Assembly: GCF_013393905.1 (NCBI RefSeq)
Contig: NZ_CP040272.1
Coordinates: 1,302,001 to 1,366,000 of the forward strand
From: Nostoc sp. C052
GTDB lineage: Bacteria; Cyanobacteriota; Cyanobacteriia; Cyanobacteriales; Nostocaceae
DNA: 64,000 bases
Direction: 5' to 3'
The notes below the pieces were generated by a model that worked only from the letters and a program-made list of their open reading frames with translations, searched no databases and was not told the DNA's origin. The position numbers were made by a program, and so were the translations under genes. Below are positions 1 to 9,472 of this stretch, one piece after another (positions within the stretch are counted from its first letter, which is position 1; each line of letters opens with the position of its first letter).

Positions 1-1
1 T

Positions 2-1015
2 TTAGAAAATAATGACTGGGGCATCTTGTCCGAAGATTTTATCAATATGAATTTTATTGGTAAAAATGGGTATTTTCTGATTATCGGGCCTTATCAAATA
101 AATCGACAATCTCAACCCAAACGGGCTTTAAGTGCAATTTACGGAAAAATACACGATAACCAAGAGCCATCTATTGAGCAATTAGAAAATCTCTGCCGTG
201 AAAAATTTGGAAAACTTAGCCACTCAATTCCCATAAACCTTTCTTTTACTGAAATTGCTAGTTGTGGCAATGTCAGTGGTGAAAGTGGTGAAGCCTTTAT
301 TGTCCCGAATGGATGGTATTTTAGTAATATTGTTTGTGGCCCAGCATTAAACAATGCAAAAGAGCAACAGCAACGTTTTTTAGGTTCTAGCCGCGAATGT
401 ATCCTAAAAGTCTTTGAATATGAAACAGCCAATTTACTATTAGGCCCCTTAGAAGATGAACTCAATGGTGAACGCTATCGTCACATGGACACTCAAGTTC
501 ATGAAGCTGGTCATGCAAGTGGTTTGGGATTTGACTTCAAAATCAAGCACAACCTTTTTCAAAACTATACCTATGGTGGTGTAGAAGAATGGCGAGCTGA
601 TAGCTTAGGATTTGAGTTTGCAGCTTGCATTTTACCTGCTCAAGAAGCTGGAAAATTGGTAGCTGTCAATTTCTGTATTCGCTTTGGTTTGGATGCTCAC
701 CGTTTAGGAGGTATAGAAAAAGACACAGATGTATATGCTAGTTTGATCAGCTTGGAATATCTGTTTCAAAATGATGCTGTATATGTGACAAAAAATGGTC
801 AACTAGCTTTACGTAATTTAACTTATCCGGGTTTGCTCGAAGCTGTAGAACTTCATCGAACACATGCGTTAAGTCTGACCCGCAGAGAGTTAACCTTGAA
901 AAGTCCTACAGGTTTTTTCCCTCTATACAATGTCGATATTCATCCATCAACTCAATCAATTTTTCAGGGACTAGTTATGGAACGCTGTCAAGGAATTTGG
1001 ACAAAGTTGCAGTAA
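2..1015 (+). CDS. HEAGH-motif protein, possible zinc metallopeptidase fold (5' end outside window)
   Basis: The reading frame is open to the left edge of the window, so the true start is probably upstream; the first in-frame start-like codon is TTG at 26, with no clear ribosome binding site. A gluzincin-like zinc signature is visible: HEAGH encoded at about 500-514, then an EEW-RAD segment about 25 residues later that could supply the third ligand. No signal peptide is visible, but the N-terminus is missing. I do not recognise the family with certainty. It lies on the same strand as a short-chain dehydrogenase-like gene, a BacA-type transporter and a P450 fragment, so a role in modifying or trimming a small secondary metabolite is an inference from context. 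Peptidase activity is unproven. Confidence 0.6.
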   Translation, partial: LENNDWGILSEDFINMNFIGKNGYFLIIGPYQINRQSQPKRALSAIYGKIHDNQEPSIEQLENLCREKFGKLSHSIPINLSFTEIASCGNVSGESGEAFIVPNGWYFSNIVCGPALNNAKEQQQRFLGSSRECILKVFEYETANLLLGPLEDELNGERYRHMDTQVHEAGHASGLGFDFKIKHNLFQNYTYGGVEEWRADSLGFEFAACILPAQEAGKLVAVNFCIRFGLDAHRLGGIEKDTDVYASLISLEYLFQNDAVYVTKNGQLALRNLTYPGLLEAVELHRTHALSLTRRELTLKSPTGFFPLYNVDIHPSTQSIFQGLVMERCQGIWTKLQ

Positions 1016-1067
1016 TAAACTCCTGCTGTTGTTCTCGTTGTTGCATAAATATTGCATTTACCAAAAC

Positions 1068-1350
1068 ATGACTGAACAATCTTTTGATAATCCTAATTCC
1101 CATTTTCAGGGAGGTTCAACACAAGCGGGACGTGCGTTAGAAAAAGAAGCCAATTTACCGCTTACAGGTTATCAACAGGAAGTTTCTAGAGGACTAGAGT
1201 TAGGATTGGAAGCCATAGAGAGTATACGCGATCGCTCGATTATTAACCTTCTCACACGGTGAACTTCCTCGGTGAAGGATTAGAAGTTTGGTTTAATTGG
1301 GTGCGTAAACAGACGAAAGTACCACTAAAAAGGAAAAAGAAGGTAATATA
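1068..1350 (+). pseudogene. N-terminal fragment resembling agmatinase/guanidine-hydrolase family, degraded
   Basis: The frame from ATG 1068 encodes about 64 residues. Its middle, GYQQEVSRGLELGLEAIES, followed by IRDRSI, resembles from memory the N-terminus of cyanobacterial agmatinase-like ureohydrolases. The normal continuation (a GELPH-like segment and the metal-binding core of a roughly 390-residue enzyme) is absent: the frame stops at 1260-1262. Another frame continues to the TAA at 1348-1350 and reads TVNFLGEGLEVWFNWV and a basic tail, which I cannot place. I read this as a deletion scar joining the first 60 codons of a ureohydrolase to the end of something else. It could also be a small functional orphan protein; the family call rests on one conserved stretch. 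Confidence 0.35.
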
Positions 1351-1354
1351 ATCA

Positions 1355-2092
1355 ATGTTTCAGTCGCTATCAGGCAAAAAGGTAGTAATTATTGGCGCAA
1401 GTTCAGCGATTGATCTAGCGATCGCCACTAAAACATCTCAACTAGGAGCATCGGTAGTCATATCAGGCCCCTCACAAGATAAATTAAATCAACTCAAGGA
1501 TTTAATTTCTTTTGGGATTGAAGTAACCGCCGTTGACATTTTGGATGAAGCTTCTGTCAATGCTCTATTTGATAAAGTCGGTAAGTTTGATCATTTAGTT
1601 GTCACAGCTGTACCGGACAGAAATATGCAGCGATCGCTTTTAGCAGAGATGACGGCTCAAATTGCTCAAAGTGGGATGGAGAAATTCTGGGCAACATTTT
1701 ATGCTGTTCGTGCGGCGGTCAAAAATATAGCATTTGATGGTTCGATTACTTTGACATCGAGTGTTACTATCTCCAAACCTTCAAAAATGGGTGGTATTTC
1801 AGTCATAGCAGCCGCCAATGCTGCTGTTGCTGTATTTGGACGCACGCTAGCCTTAGAACTCTCACCGATTCGAGTAAATGCGATCGCCCCTGGAATATTT
1901 GAGGATGCAAGCGTATTGACTTATCAAAGCGAGTCTGAACGTTCAGATTTGTCAAAGTGGGCTGAAGCATCTTTGCCTGTGCAGCATCTGGGACAACCAG
2001 AAGAACAGGCGCAAGCCGTGTTGAGTTTGATGACCAATCCATATATCACAGGGGTAACTTTGCCTGTGGATGGTGGTGTAACCCTTTTGTAA
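1355..2092 (+). CDS. Short-chain dehydrogenase/reductase-fold protein with degenerate catalytic motifs
   Basis: A 245-residue protein of normal SDR length. The Rossmann strand VVIIGASSAI, the LALELSPIRVNAIAPG block and the C-terminal DGG region place it in the SDR superfamily. The motifs needed for activity are altered. The TGxxxGxG cofactor loop reads IIGASSAID, losing two glycines. The region that should carry YxxxK just before the AAVAVFGRTLALE helix reads IAAAN, losing both Tyr and Lys. The fold therefore seems kept while the usual NAD(P)-dependent chemistry is doubtful; it may be a structural partner or a different catalyst. It starts 4 bp after the ureohydrolase-like remnant and precedes the transporter on the same strand, consistent with one transcription unit. 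Confidence 0.75.
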   Translation: MFQSLSGKKVVIIGASSAIDLAIATKTSQLGASVVISGPSQDKLNQLKDLISFGIEVTAVDILDEASVNALFDKVGKFDHLVVTAVPDRNMQRSLLAEMTAQIAQSGMEKFWATFYAVRAAVKNIAFDGSITLTSSVTISKPSKMGGISVIAAANAAVAVFGRTLALELSPIRVNAIAPGIFEDASVLTYQSESERSDLSKWAEASLPVQHLGQPEEQAQAVLSLMTNPYITGVTLPVDGGVTLL

Positions 2093-2141
2093 TCAAAATA
2101 CCAATTGGTTCTGATGCTTAAATTTAATTAATTTCTCAAAT

Positions 2142-3236
2142 ATGGCTACTCAAGTTATTCAAGCTCAACATACAAAAAATTTTATTACAACTTTTACTCA
2201 ATTTTGGAAAGATGTAATAGTAATTGCAGGGCCTTACTGGTATCCAACAAAGCTAGGAGAAAGAGCTTTTTCAGATGTAATTCGTGCTTGGGGAATGCTG
2301 ATTCTCCTGATATTATTAATCATCGGGCTTGTCGGTGGAACAGCTTATAATAGTTTCGTTAATCGCTATTTAGTCGATAGTCTTATTCAAGATAAAGATT
2401 ATTCTAAGTTCATTAATACTTTAATAGTTAATATTGTTTTACTTGTCTGCGTAACACTTTTAGCAGGGTTTTCTAAATTCGTCAGAAAACAAATTGCTCT
2501 TGATTGGTACAAGTGGCTCAATAACAATATTTTAAATAAATATTTAAGTAATCGTGCTTATTATAAAATTAATTTTCAAGCTGATATTGATAACCCAGAT
2601 CAGCGATTATCACAAGAAATTGAACCTGTTACTACTAATGCTCTAAATTTTTCAGCTACATTTTTCGAAAAAATTCTAGAAATAGTGACTTTCTTAATAA
2701 TTGTTTGGACGATTTCTCAAAATATTGCGCTGATTCTGCTTTGTTATACAATCATAGGCAATTTAATTGCTGTTTATTTAAATCAAGAGTTATCTAAAAT
2801 AAATCAAGAGGAACTCTCATTTAAAGCGGACTACAGTTATGCCCTGACACATGTACGAAATCACGCTGAATCAATAGCTTTTTTTCAAGGAGAAAACCAA
2901 GAACTAAATATACTTGGATGCCGATTTACTAATCTACTCAAAAATATTGAACGTAAGATCATTTGTGAGAGAAGTTTAGAAATCTTTAGTAGAGGATACC
3001 AATCTGTTATTCAAATATTCCCCTTTTTAGTACTTGCACCTTTATATATTAGAGATGAAATTGATTTTGGACAGCTTGGACAAGCAGCTTTAGCTTGTAA
3101 TTTGTTTGCTTTTGCTTTAGGAGAATTAATCAATCAATTTGGCACTGCTGGACAATTTTCTAGTTATATTGAGCGTTTAGCTGAGTTTTCAGATGCTTTA
3201 GAACAAGTTACTAAACTGCCTGAAAAATTGATTTAA
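2142..3236 (+). pseudogene. SbmA/BacA-type ABC transporter, membrane domain only (3' truncated)
   Basis: 364 residues with an N-terminal amphipathic region and several membrane helices (around residues 48-68, 90-110, 175-200 and 285-300), matching the ABC_membrane_2 domain of SbmA/BacA-like peptide and vitamin importers and their cyanobacterial relatives. Family members usually continue into an ATP-binding domain of about 220-250 residues with Walker A, signature and Walker B motifs. Here the frame stops right after the end of the transmembrane domain (AEFSDALEQVTKLPE), exactly where transposase-like sequence begins. The ATPase half has therefore probably been lost in the event that placed the transposase at 3.24 kb. 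It could work only with a separate ATPase. The natural role was probably transport of the product of the neighbouring cluster. Confidence 0.75.
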
Positions 3237-3239
3237 ACC

Positions 3240-4565
3240 TAATAAGACTGAAGAGGAGCATTACGTTACCAGGAACATAGAAGTGTTACCCAAATACACG
3301 CTCACCTTGAATTAAAGGGTATATGTATAAGTAAACGAACGGTCACACACCTAATTGACAGATATGACGAGTTACTTTCTTTATGGCTAAAAGACCATAA
3401 AAGATTAAAAGCAATAGTGGCTAATCAAGGACGGGTGATATTAGCCATTGATGGGATGCAGCCAGAAATTGGACATGAGATATTATGGGTAATTCGAGAT
3501 TGCTTATCAGGAGAAATAATACTTGCTAAAACCTTATTATCATCAAGAAATGAAGATTTAGTGGCGTTATTATTAGAAGTAGCTAATACTCTGGATGTAC
3601 CAATTGATGGAGTTGTTAGTGATGGGCAACAATCAATTCGCAAAGCTGTTAGGTTAGCATTACCTAGAATTGCTCACGGTTTATGTCATTACCATTACCT
3701 GAAGGAAGCGATTAAACCCATATATGAGGCGGATCGACATGCAAAAAAGGAATTAAAGAAAAAAGTTAGAGGATTACGAGACATTGAACGTAGTGTTACT
3801 AATGAAACTCAGGAAATGGCAACTATTATCGAAGATTATTGCTCGGCAGTACGTAGTTCTATAACTAATGATGGTCATCCACCGTTAGAGGCATCAGGAT
3901 TAAAGTTACAAGAAAATTTGACATTGATAGAGCAAAGCTTAGAACGGATGGAAAAAAAAGTGCTTTAACCCCACCCTTAGTCAACCTAAAACACCTGATA
4001 GCTAAGGGTTTATCTGCGACTGCATCTTTATTTTTACCTGTGAGTGTTGCATATCAGTGGGAAGATACAAGCTAGTGATATTCTCAATAATAAAATAGGT
4101 CTTAATGCTGCTGGTGTCAAACAAAGTTATCAGCAACTATTAACAGAAATGTCCTCTCAATTGCAGAAAGCTGGTACCCTGAAAACTGCAATCGATAACT
4201 TTATAAAAACCACTCATAGCTACTGGTCTGGACTTTTTCATTGTTACGAAATTGAAGATTTTCCCAGAACTAATAATGACTTAGAACACGCTTTTGGTAT
4301 GCTACGTCATCATCAACGTCGTTGTACTGGTCGTAAGGTTGCCCCCTCATCCCTTGTTATTCGTGGTTCTGTCAAACTTGCCTGTGCAATCGCTACTAAA
4401 CTTCATTCTTTTACCGCATCTGATTTAGCACAAGTTGATATTCATACTTGGCTCGAATTACGCTCTCAATTGCAAAAACACCACAAAGCAAGAATTGAAC
4501 AATATCGATTTCGCAGAGACCCCAAGGCTTACTTGGCTAATTTAGAGAGTCGTCTTCTCTAGTAA
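3240..4565 (+). mobile_element. Insertion sequence remnant between two truncated genes
   Basis: The interval between the 3'-truncated transporter and the 5'-truncated P450 is filled almost exactly by a decayed DDE-type transposase gene. I found no convincing terminal inverted repeats or target duplication. The transposase lacks its N-terminus, so the left end of the element is probably gone. An insertion followed by a deletion that removed the transporter ATPase domain, the left end of the element and the first third of the P450 gene would explain the layout. Confidence 0.6.
3252..4562 (+). pseudogene. DDE-type transposase, truncated and frameshifted
   Basis: From 3252 (just after a stop codon) the frame reads a helix-turn-helix-like segment (YQEHRSVTQIHAHLE, ISKRTVTHLIDRYDELL), then the catalytic core LAIDGMQPEIGHEILWVIRD and VVSDGQQSIRKAV; in the last part, PRTNNDLEHAFGMLRHHQRR holds the conserved NNDLE. 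Two frame changes break it. At the run of eight A at 3952-3959 coding continues in the -1 frame (KKSALTPPLVNLKHLIAKG), and near 4060-4075 it returns to the original frame (GKIQASDILNN) and runs to the TAG at 4560. No start codon precedes the conserved N-terminal part. The first slip site looks like a programmed frameshift sequence, but the second change and the missing N-terminus make the gene non-functional. I do not assign an IS family. Confidence 0.75.
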
Positions 4566-5502
4566 GTTTTGCCACGCTAGAATTTTACAAATTGTCTTTG
4601 GTTTAAATGAAGGGGAACGCTATCAGCTAATTTTACCTCTACTTACTAGTTGGTTGGATATGACTGATTCTCCTTTGCGCTCCAGTATGCTATTTTTGCC
4701 GTTCTTACAACAAGATTGGGGAAAATGGACTCCTTGGGGACAGATGAAAAGTAGACAAAACTATATTCATCAGCTGCTTCTTGCAGAAATTGAAGAGAAA
4801 AGAATAAAGGAGAATCAGAGCCAGGGTGATGTTCTGAGCTTGATGATGGCAGCACGAGATGAAAATGGGCAAAAAATGACCGATGATGAATTAAAAGATG
4901 AATTGCTCACAATTTTATTTGCGGGACATGAAACTACTGCAACAACGCTAGCGTGGGCTTTCTATCAAATTCATCAAAATTCAGATGTCCTTTTGCAATT
5001 GCAGCAGGAACTCGACAGCTTGGGAGAAAATCCAAACCCGATGGAAATTGCCCAACTTCCTTATTTAACCGCAGTATGCCTTGAAACCCTGCGGATGTAT
5101 CCAGTCCTTCCAGGGCTTTTCCCACGCATTACCAAATCATCCATAAATATTGCAGGATACCAGTTTCCTCCTGACACAACCTTAATGCCAAGTATCTACC
5201 TTTTGCATTATCGGGAAGACTTGTATCCTAATCCTCAACAATTTAATCCAGAACGTTTTTTAGGACGGCAATATTCCCCTTGGGAGTTCATTCCTTTTGG
5301 TGGTGGAAGTCGGCGATGTTTAGGATATGCCCTGGCTTTGTTAGAAATGAAGTTAGTCTTGGCAACCGTTTTATCTAATTACCAACTTGCATTATTAGAA
5401 AATAAACCTCTTAAACTGCAAAGACGTGGGTTTACCCTTGCTCCTGAAGGTGGAGTTCGGATGATGAGTAAAAAACGAATTACACAGATTGTAAGGGCAT
5501 AA
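4564..5502 (+). pseudogene. Cytochrome P450, 5' truncated
   Basis: The in-frame sequence starts immediately after the transposase remnant with the P450-typical ILQIVFGLNEGERYQ, corresponding to roughly residue 150 of a family member of about 440 residues. It then contains the I-helix oxygen-activation motif AGHETTA, the K-helix ETLRMYP (ExxR), the NPERF segment and the heme-binding loop FIPFGGGSRRCLGYALA with its cysteine. The substrate-recognition N-terminal part and a normal start are missing. An internal ATG at 4654 would give a 282-residue fragment without helices A-E, so no active enzyme is expected. It was probably an oxidative tailoring enzyme of the same cluster as the transporter and SDR-like gene upstream. 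Confidence 0.8.
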
Positions 5503-5531
5503 GAGCAATTCTAAAAATTTTGAAAGTCATT

Positions 5532-5640
5532 CTGGATAAGAGTTAGTTATTTTTGCTTGGGAGGAACTGACCTTTTAGCGATCGCTTTCTGTACCCAACT
5601 TTCTTACGCCATCCATTCAGTCCACTGCGGCGCATAAATT
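5532..5640 (-). repeat. Decayed 3' end of a replication gene plus shared 72-bp tail
   Basis: 5605-5640 reads, on the minus strand, the last codons DAPQWTEWMA seen at the end of the replication-gene remnant at 14113. 5532-5603 is closely similar to 11286-11356 (both begin TGGATAAGAGTTAGTT and contain GACCTTTTAGCGATCGCTTTCTGT). The unit looks like the last codons and downstream flank of a DUF3854-type replication gene copied to two places. Confidence 0.65.
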
Positions 5641-5687
5641 TTTTCTCCGACTTACTTCCCTGGATTTGAGATGCACTTGATATTAAA

Positions 5688-7046
5688 CTAACCTCTTTGA
5701 AAACCTTTCACTGGTTGTTTTTGTCCTTTACCTTTGGGTTTAGATTTATTCACTTCTGTAAGTGCTTCTTGAAATAAATTATGTAGATGTAAAGGAACAC
5801 TAGCAATTTCTGGTAATTCTGGCTCGATAGGTTTACCATACTCTTGCAAAATTCTGTCTAAATTATTGCTCAGGCTAAACTCAGCACGTTGCAAGAAATC
5901 TTGCAAGACTTTTTCTAATTGAGTGGGATATTTTTGTGCTAACCGATGCCATGTATAAGCATTAATATTTTTATCTTCTAAGTAGTGACGAATTAGTTTT
6001 ACTGCACCTTCAATACTTTGCCAATCATCAGCTAATAATATAGTTATGAATTTAGTATATGTTGATAAAAACATTAATCCCCAACGTGGGTGAGAAATGG
6101 CTGTGACTTGTTCTGCTCTTATGAGTTCAGCAGGTAAACCTACTTTAGGTGCAACCATTTTTTGCTTGCTGTTTTTGCCATCAAAGATTTGAAAAACAGC
6201 GTTAGTATCAATCCCAAATTCTTTAGCAGCGACGATAATTTCTTCTGCACTAATACCAGCTTTTGCTACTATTTCATTCAAAGATTTGGAACTATCAAGT
6301 CCGGCGGTTTTGAGATATTTATCGGTGATAATCTCTCGAAATTCAGTTATCTTTTTATTAAGTTGATATCCTGGTAATGTCACTTCATCAGTTCCAAAAA
6401 ACTCAACAAACTGCTGATGATATTGCTCTACTGACTGCCATGCTTGTTCTAGCAAGTCTGGAGCATCGCTGTAAAGATGACTTTTATAATTATCTTTAAA
6501 ATTTCCAATGGCGACGGCGAGTTTTGGCTTACCGAGTTTACCCATAAATGTGTGAGAGCCAGAAAATATCCACTGATTATCAGTAAGAGGAAAAATGCGT
6601 GTTAGTAAAATATCTCCTGGCTTGAAACGAGATGTGGCTGGTTGTTTTTCAGGGCTGTTAGACTTGACAATGTAATTTTTAGCTGTCAGAACTATGTAAC
6701 GTTTAGCTGTCAGCCAGTTCATGAGTTCTAAGCCATCAGGTAAAATCTGGGTGATAGTAAATAAACCAATAAAACTACGATGCCAGCTATTCAGGAGATT
6801 GCGATCGTTCTCTGACAAATCTGTATGACTGGCGATAAATAATTCTATAGGTGAGCGTTCGCCAATTTTCCCTTCTGTAATAAACCTATCAATGATTACT
6901 TGTTGTTGGGTGCGATCGCCATTACCGCTAGGCATCTGTGCAACTGCATAAATGTCGAGTGCTTGTGCTAGTTCGCCGTCAGCATCTAGGACAAAATCAA
7001 CCAAGGCTTGTTTGAGTGTGTGCGATCTTTCTACTATGGCATCCAC
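5688..7046 (-). CDS. Conserved cyanobacterial protein of unknown function
   Basis: 452 residues, no signal peptide and no clear membrane segment. The sequence is regular and well conserved in appearance: an N-terminal helical part (residues 1-90), a central part with FKPGDILLTRIFPLTDNQWIFSG near residues 140-160, a long C-terminal helical half, and a Lys/Gln-rich tail (KPKGKGQKQPVKG). I recognise no catalytic motif and will not assign a function. It is monocistronic, transcribed away from the esterase-like gene at 7215, and followed by a replication-gene remnant. The central segment recalls a small beta-barrel nucleic-acid-binding insert, but that is only an impression. Confidence 0.75.
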   Translation of the reverse strand: MDAIVERSHTLKQALVDFVLDADGELAQALDIYAVAQMPSGNGDRTQQQVIIDRFITEGKIGERSPIELFIASHTDLSENDRNLLNSWHRSFIGLFTITQILPDGLELMNWLTAKRYIVLTAKNYIVKSNSPEKQPATSRFKPGDILLTRIFPLTDNQWIFSGSHTFMGKLGKPKLAVAIGNFKDNYKSHLYSDAPDLLEQAWQSVEQYHQQFVEFFGTDEVTLPGYQLNKKITEFREIITDKYLKTAGLDSSKSLNEIVAKAGISAEEIIVAAKEFGIDTNAVFQIFDGKNSKQKMVAPKVGLPAELIRAEQVTAISHPRWGLMFLSTYTKFITILLADDWQSIEGAVKLIRHYLEDKNINAYTWHRLAQKYPTQLEKVLQDFLQRAEFSLSNNLDRILQEYGKPIEPELPEIASVPLHLHNLFQEALTEVNKSKPKGKGQKQPVKGFQRG

Positions 7047-7214
7047 AAGCGAATCTTTCTATTCAACAATAGTAGCCTATAGCGTTTTTGAGGATTATCG
7101 CATCTAGCAATAGCTAGATTTTTTTAGTCATAGCGTTTTCTATTCTTGTCAACTCAGGCGATCGCACTAACGGACTAGACTGAACTGTTCCGGTGTTTGG
7201 GTGCATTGCGATTG

Positions 7215-8117
7215 TTATCTTGCTGAACGCGCACGTTCAATCAGATGTCGCTCCAAGAATCTATATGCTCTTGTACGCATCTGCTCAGAAAAGCTATGCT
7301 TTCCAGGGTATATTTGCCGCTCTAATTCGCCTGTCAGGAATGCCGATTTTGCATATTCAAAAATATCCTCAATATTCTGACTCCATTTATCATCGTCAGT
7401 ACCCAGAATGAGTAAGTGGCATGGCTCGACTAGCCGCACAACATCTGCAATATCACCCCATCCTAAAAAGCCAGGAACGACATAATCAAACTGGATTCCA
7501 ATATCTTGTGCCATCATTGTCTTGAGTGTTGTGGAGCCGCAACTACTCACGGATGCCTTAATTCTTCGATCAAATGCTGGTGCAAACAATGCAGTTCTAC
7601 CCCCATAGGAATGACCAATAAAGCCTATTCTTGTTGCATCTACTTCTGGCAGATTCTGAAGCAGATCAATTCCTGCACTGATATCAAACAACACTTTACC
7701 CAGAAGAGTTTGCCCTCGCATTAATCGGGTATGCAGTTGGTGAGCGTGATATCGAACTGGATCGGCAGCATCTGCTCTTTCTTCAAAGCAAATTGCATCG
7801 GGAGCTAACGTGATATAGCCTCGTTCCGCTAGTTCTCTGGCGTAAACTTGGTCAGGTAAACCTGCAAGCCCGACAACTTCGCTTTTACCCAGCGACCAGT
7901 TTCCTGCGTGTTGATGAAAACAATAAATGGCAGGAAGTAATGCACTGATGTTTTTAGGAATACAGAGAAATGCAGAAATTGTTTCTCCTACTTCAGATGA
8001 ATAGCCAATCTTTTGACGAATGAACGTTCCACAGTCTAATTCCTGAAGCACTTTTAGGTTCAATTCACTTTTTGTAGGCATTTCACCTAGCAAGAAAAAA
8101 AAATTGGTGCTATCCAT
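7215..8117 (-). CDS. Alpha/beta hydrolase, dienelactone-hydrolase-like
   Basis: 300 residues. The order of motifs is that of an alpha/beta hydrolase of the dienelactone hydrolase or acetyl-xylan-esterase-like group: CFHQHAGNW (oxyanion side, about residues 66-74), the nucleophile elbow GHSYGG (about 170), an acidic residue in LGTDDDKW (about 240) and the catalytic histidine in PGKHSFS (about 274). No signal peptide, so cytoplasmic. The substrate cannot be deduced. Starts at the first methionine or at MPTKSELN 13 codons later are both possible. It is not obviously in an operon with its neighbours. Confidence 0.8.
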   Translation of the reverse strand: MDSTNFFFLLGEMPTKSELNLKVLQELDCGTFIRQKIGYSSEVGETISAFLCIPKNISALLPAIYCFHQHAGNWSLGKSEVVGLAGLPDQVYARELAERGYITLAPDAICFEERADAADPVRYHAHQLHTRLMRGQTLLGKVLFDISAGIDLLQNLPEVDATRIGFIGHSYGGRTALFAPAFDRRIKASVSSCGSTTLKTMMAQDIGIQFDYVVPGFLGWGDIADVVRLVEPCHLLILGTDDDKWSQNIEDIFEYAKSAFLTGELERQIYPGKHSFSEQMRTRAYRFLERHLIERARSAR

Positions 8118-8247
8118 CGCAATCTTGAATTTAACATCACTCTGAATGCTAACAGATCACCTCTGAACCACTGTCACAACCTGAGATACAAGCAAGATAA
8201 CTATTTATTATACGGAAACTTTCCATGCCATACCCATCTGTTCTTTT

Positions 8248-8520
8248 ATGACCACTAGCCATCCTCAGTTGGTAGCCAATTTTCTCATAGTTATGGATAA
8301 ATCACGAATTAAGACCTGCGATGAATGTAGTAGCTTGTATACCTTAGAAACTTCAAAGATGAGTTCCTTGTGTCCACAATGCTCTCATGTACTATATGGT
8401 TACGAATTATGCACACATGAATTCATCAATGGCAGATGTGTAAAATGTTATTGGGATGGTTCAGTATCAGATTATTTGCAAAGACTGTTACATAATAATG
8501 ACCCAGGTTCCGTTCCATAG
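8248..8520 (+). CDS. Small zinc-ribbon-like protein
   Basis: 90 residues with three CxxC pairs: CDEC, CPQC, and CVKC preceded by a Cys-Thr-His segment. Such spacing suggests one or two zinc-binding knuckles. A second methionine at 8293 (MDKSRIKTCDEC) lies just before the first cysteine pair and may be the true start. No family recognised. Transcribed divergently from the hydrolase gene at 7215-8117. Confidence 0.5.
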   Translation: MTTSHPQLVANFLIVMDKSRIKTCDECSSLYTLETSKMSSLCPQCSHVLYGYELCTHEFINGRCVKCYWDGSVSDYLQRLLHNNDPGSVP

Positions 8521-8695
8521 AGTGTGGTAGCATTTGGTGGGGTTACATTGCTGGCTAGTGCAATATTTGGTAGGAGGCAAGTAAGGTATTCATGCAGGGG
8601 TTGGCAGAGTTTACAGTTTAAGCACAAGCCTTAAAAAATATACCAGCCGTCAAAACAATTCAAAATTCACGCATGATCAATTTTATTATTAAGAT

Positions 8696-9319
8696 TCACT
8701 TTTTGAACAAGAATGATACAAGTCTGGGTGGTTTATTTTGGTCTTGCTCATGCCACCACTCGTTGAAATCCTCAAGCTGGAAACCAAAATTTTTAGCTGC
8801 ATGAAAAAAATCTGATAAATGATGTATAAATGCTGGGATTTTAATCACTTCTTGATTCCTTTGAAAATTAGCTTGTGTGCCTCGATACTGTCTGAATGGA
8901 TGAAGTTCACAAATGAAAAAGTACCCTCCCGGAACGAGTACACGAGAGGCTTCTGAAAAAATTTTTGACAAATCTTTGATGTGTTCTAAAACGAGATTAC
9001 AGGTGATCAAATCAATAGACTCGTTGCTGCAAATCCATTGATTTGTAATGTCTGCGGTAATGAACGTCACGTTGACTGAATTTACTTTCTCTTTCGCCTT
9101 CTCGATCATGGCTGCTGAAAAATCAACTGCATAGACTGTTTGGGCAATTTGTGACAAAAGCAAAGTATTTTTGCCTGTGCCACAGCCAATTTCAACGATT
9201 GATTTACATCTCAAACGCATTAAGGTTTCTTTCGTAACGATTTGATCTAGATCGCGGGTGAGATTTTGATCAGCATCATAGGTGGTTGACCAATTATCGT
9301 ATGCGGCTTGAACACTCAT
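8696..9319 (-). CDS. Class I SAM-dependent methyltransferase
   Basis: 207 residues. Motif I is VEIGCGTGKNT (about residues 41-51), followed by YAVDFSAAMIEKA (motif II acidic position), FITADI and the NLVLEHI segment, the standard order of a Methyltransf_11/25-type Rossmann methyltransferase. The C-terminus contains DFNEWWHEQDQ, typical of small-molecule methyltransferases of this group. Cytoplasmic. Substrate unknown; no biosynthetic partner lies next to it. The start follows the N-terminal pattern SVQAAYDNWSTTYDADQN common in this group. Confidence 0.85.
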   Translation of the reverse strand: MSVQAAYDNWSTTYDADQNLTRDLDQIVTKETLMRLRCKSIVEIGCGTGKNTLLLSQIAQTVYAVDFSAAMIEKAKEKVNSVNVTFITADITNQWICSNESIDLITCNLVLEHIKDLSKIFSEASRVLVPGGYFFICELHPFRQYRGTQANFQRNQEVIKIPAFIHHLSDFFHAAKNFGFQLEDFNEWWHEQDQNKPPRLVSFLFKK

Positions 9320-9472
9320 ATTGGCTCAGAAATGGCTACATTTTGGTGAGTAGAGTTATCCGACATTTACTTATTATCTAAAATATTCCTATTAAGCTTA
9401 CGATCTCACGTGTAACTGCGATGGATAAGCTTGGTACTTCAGCCCATCCGACGGCGCTTGAGCGCAAACGTT

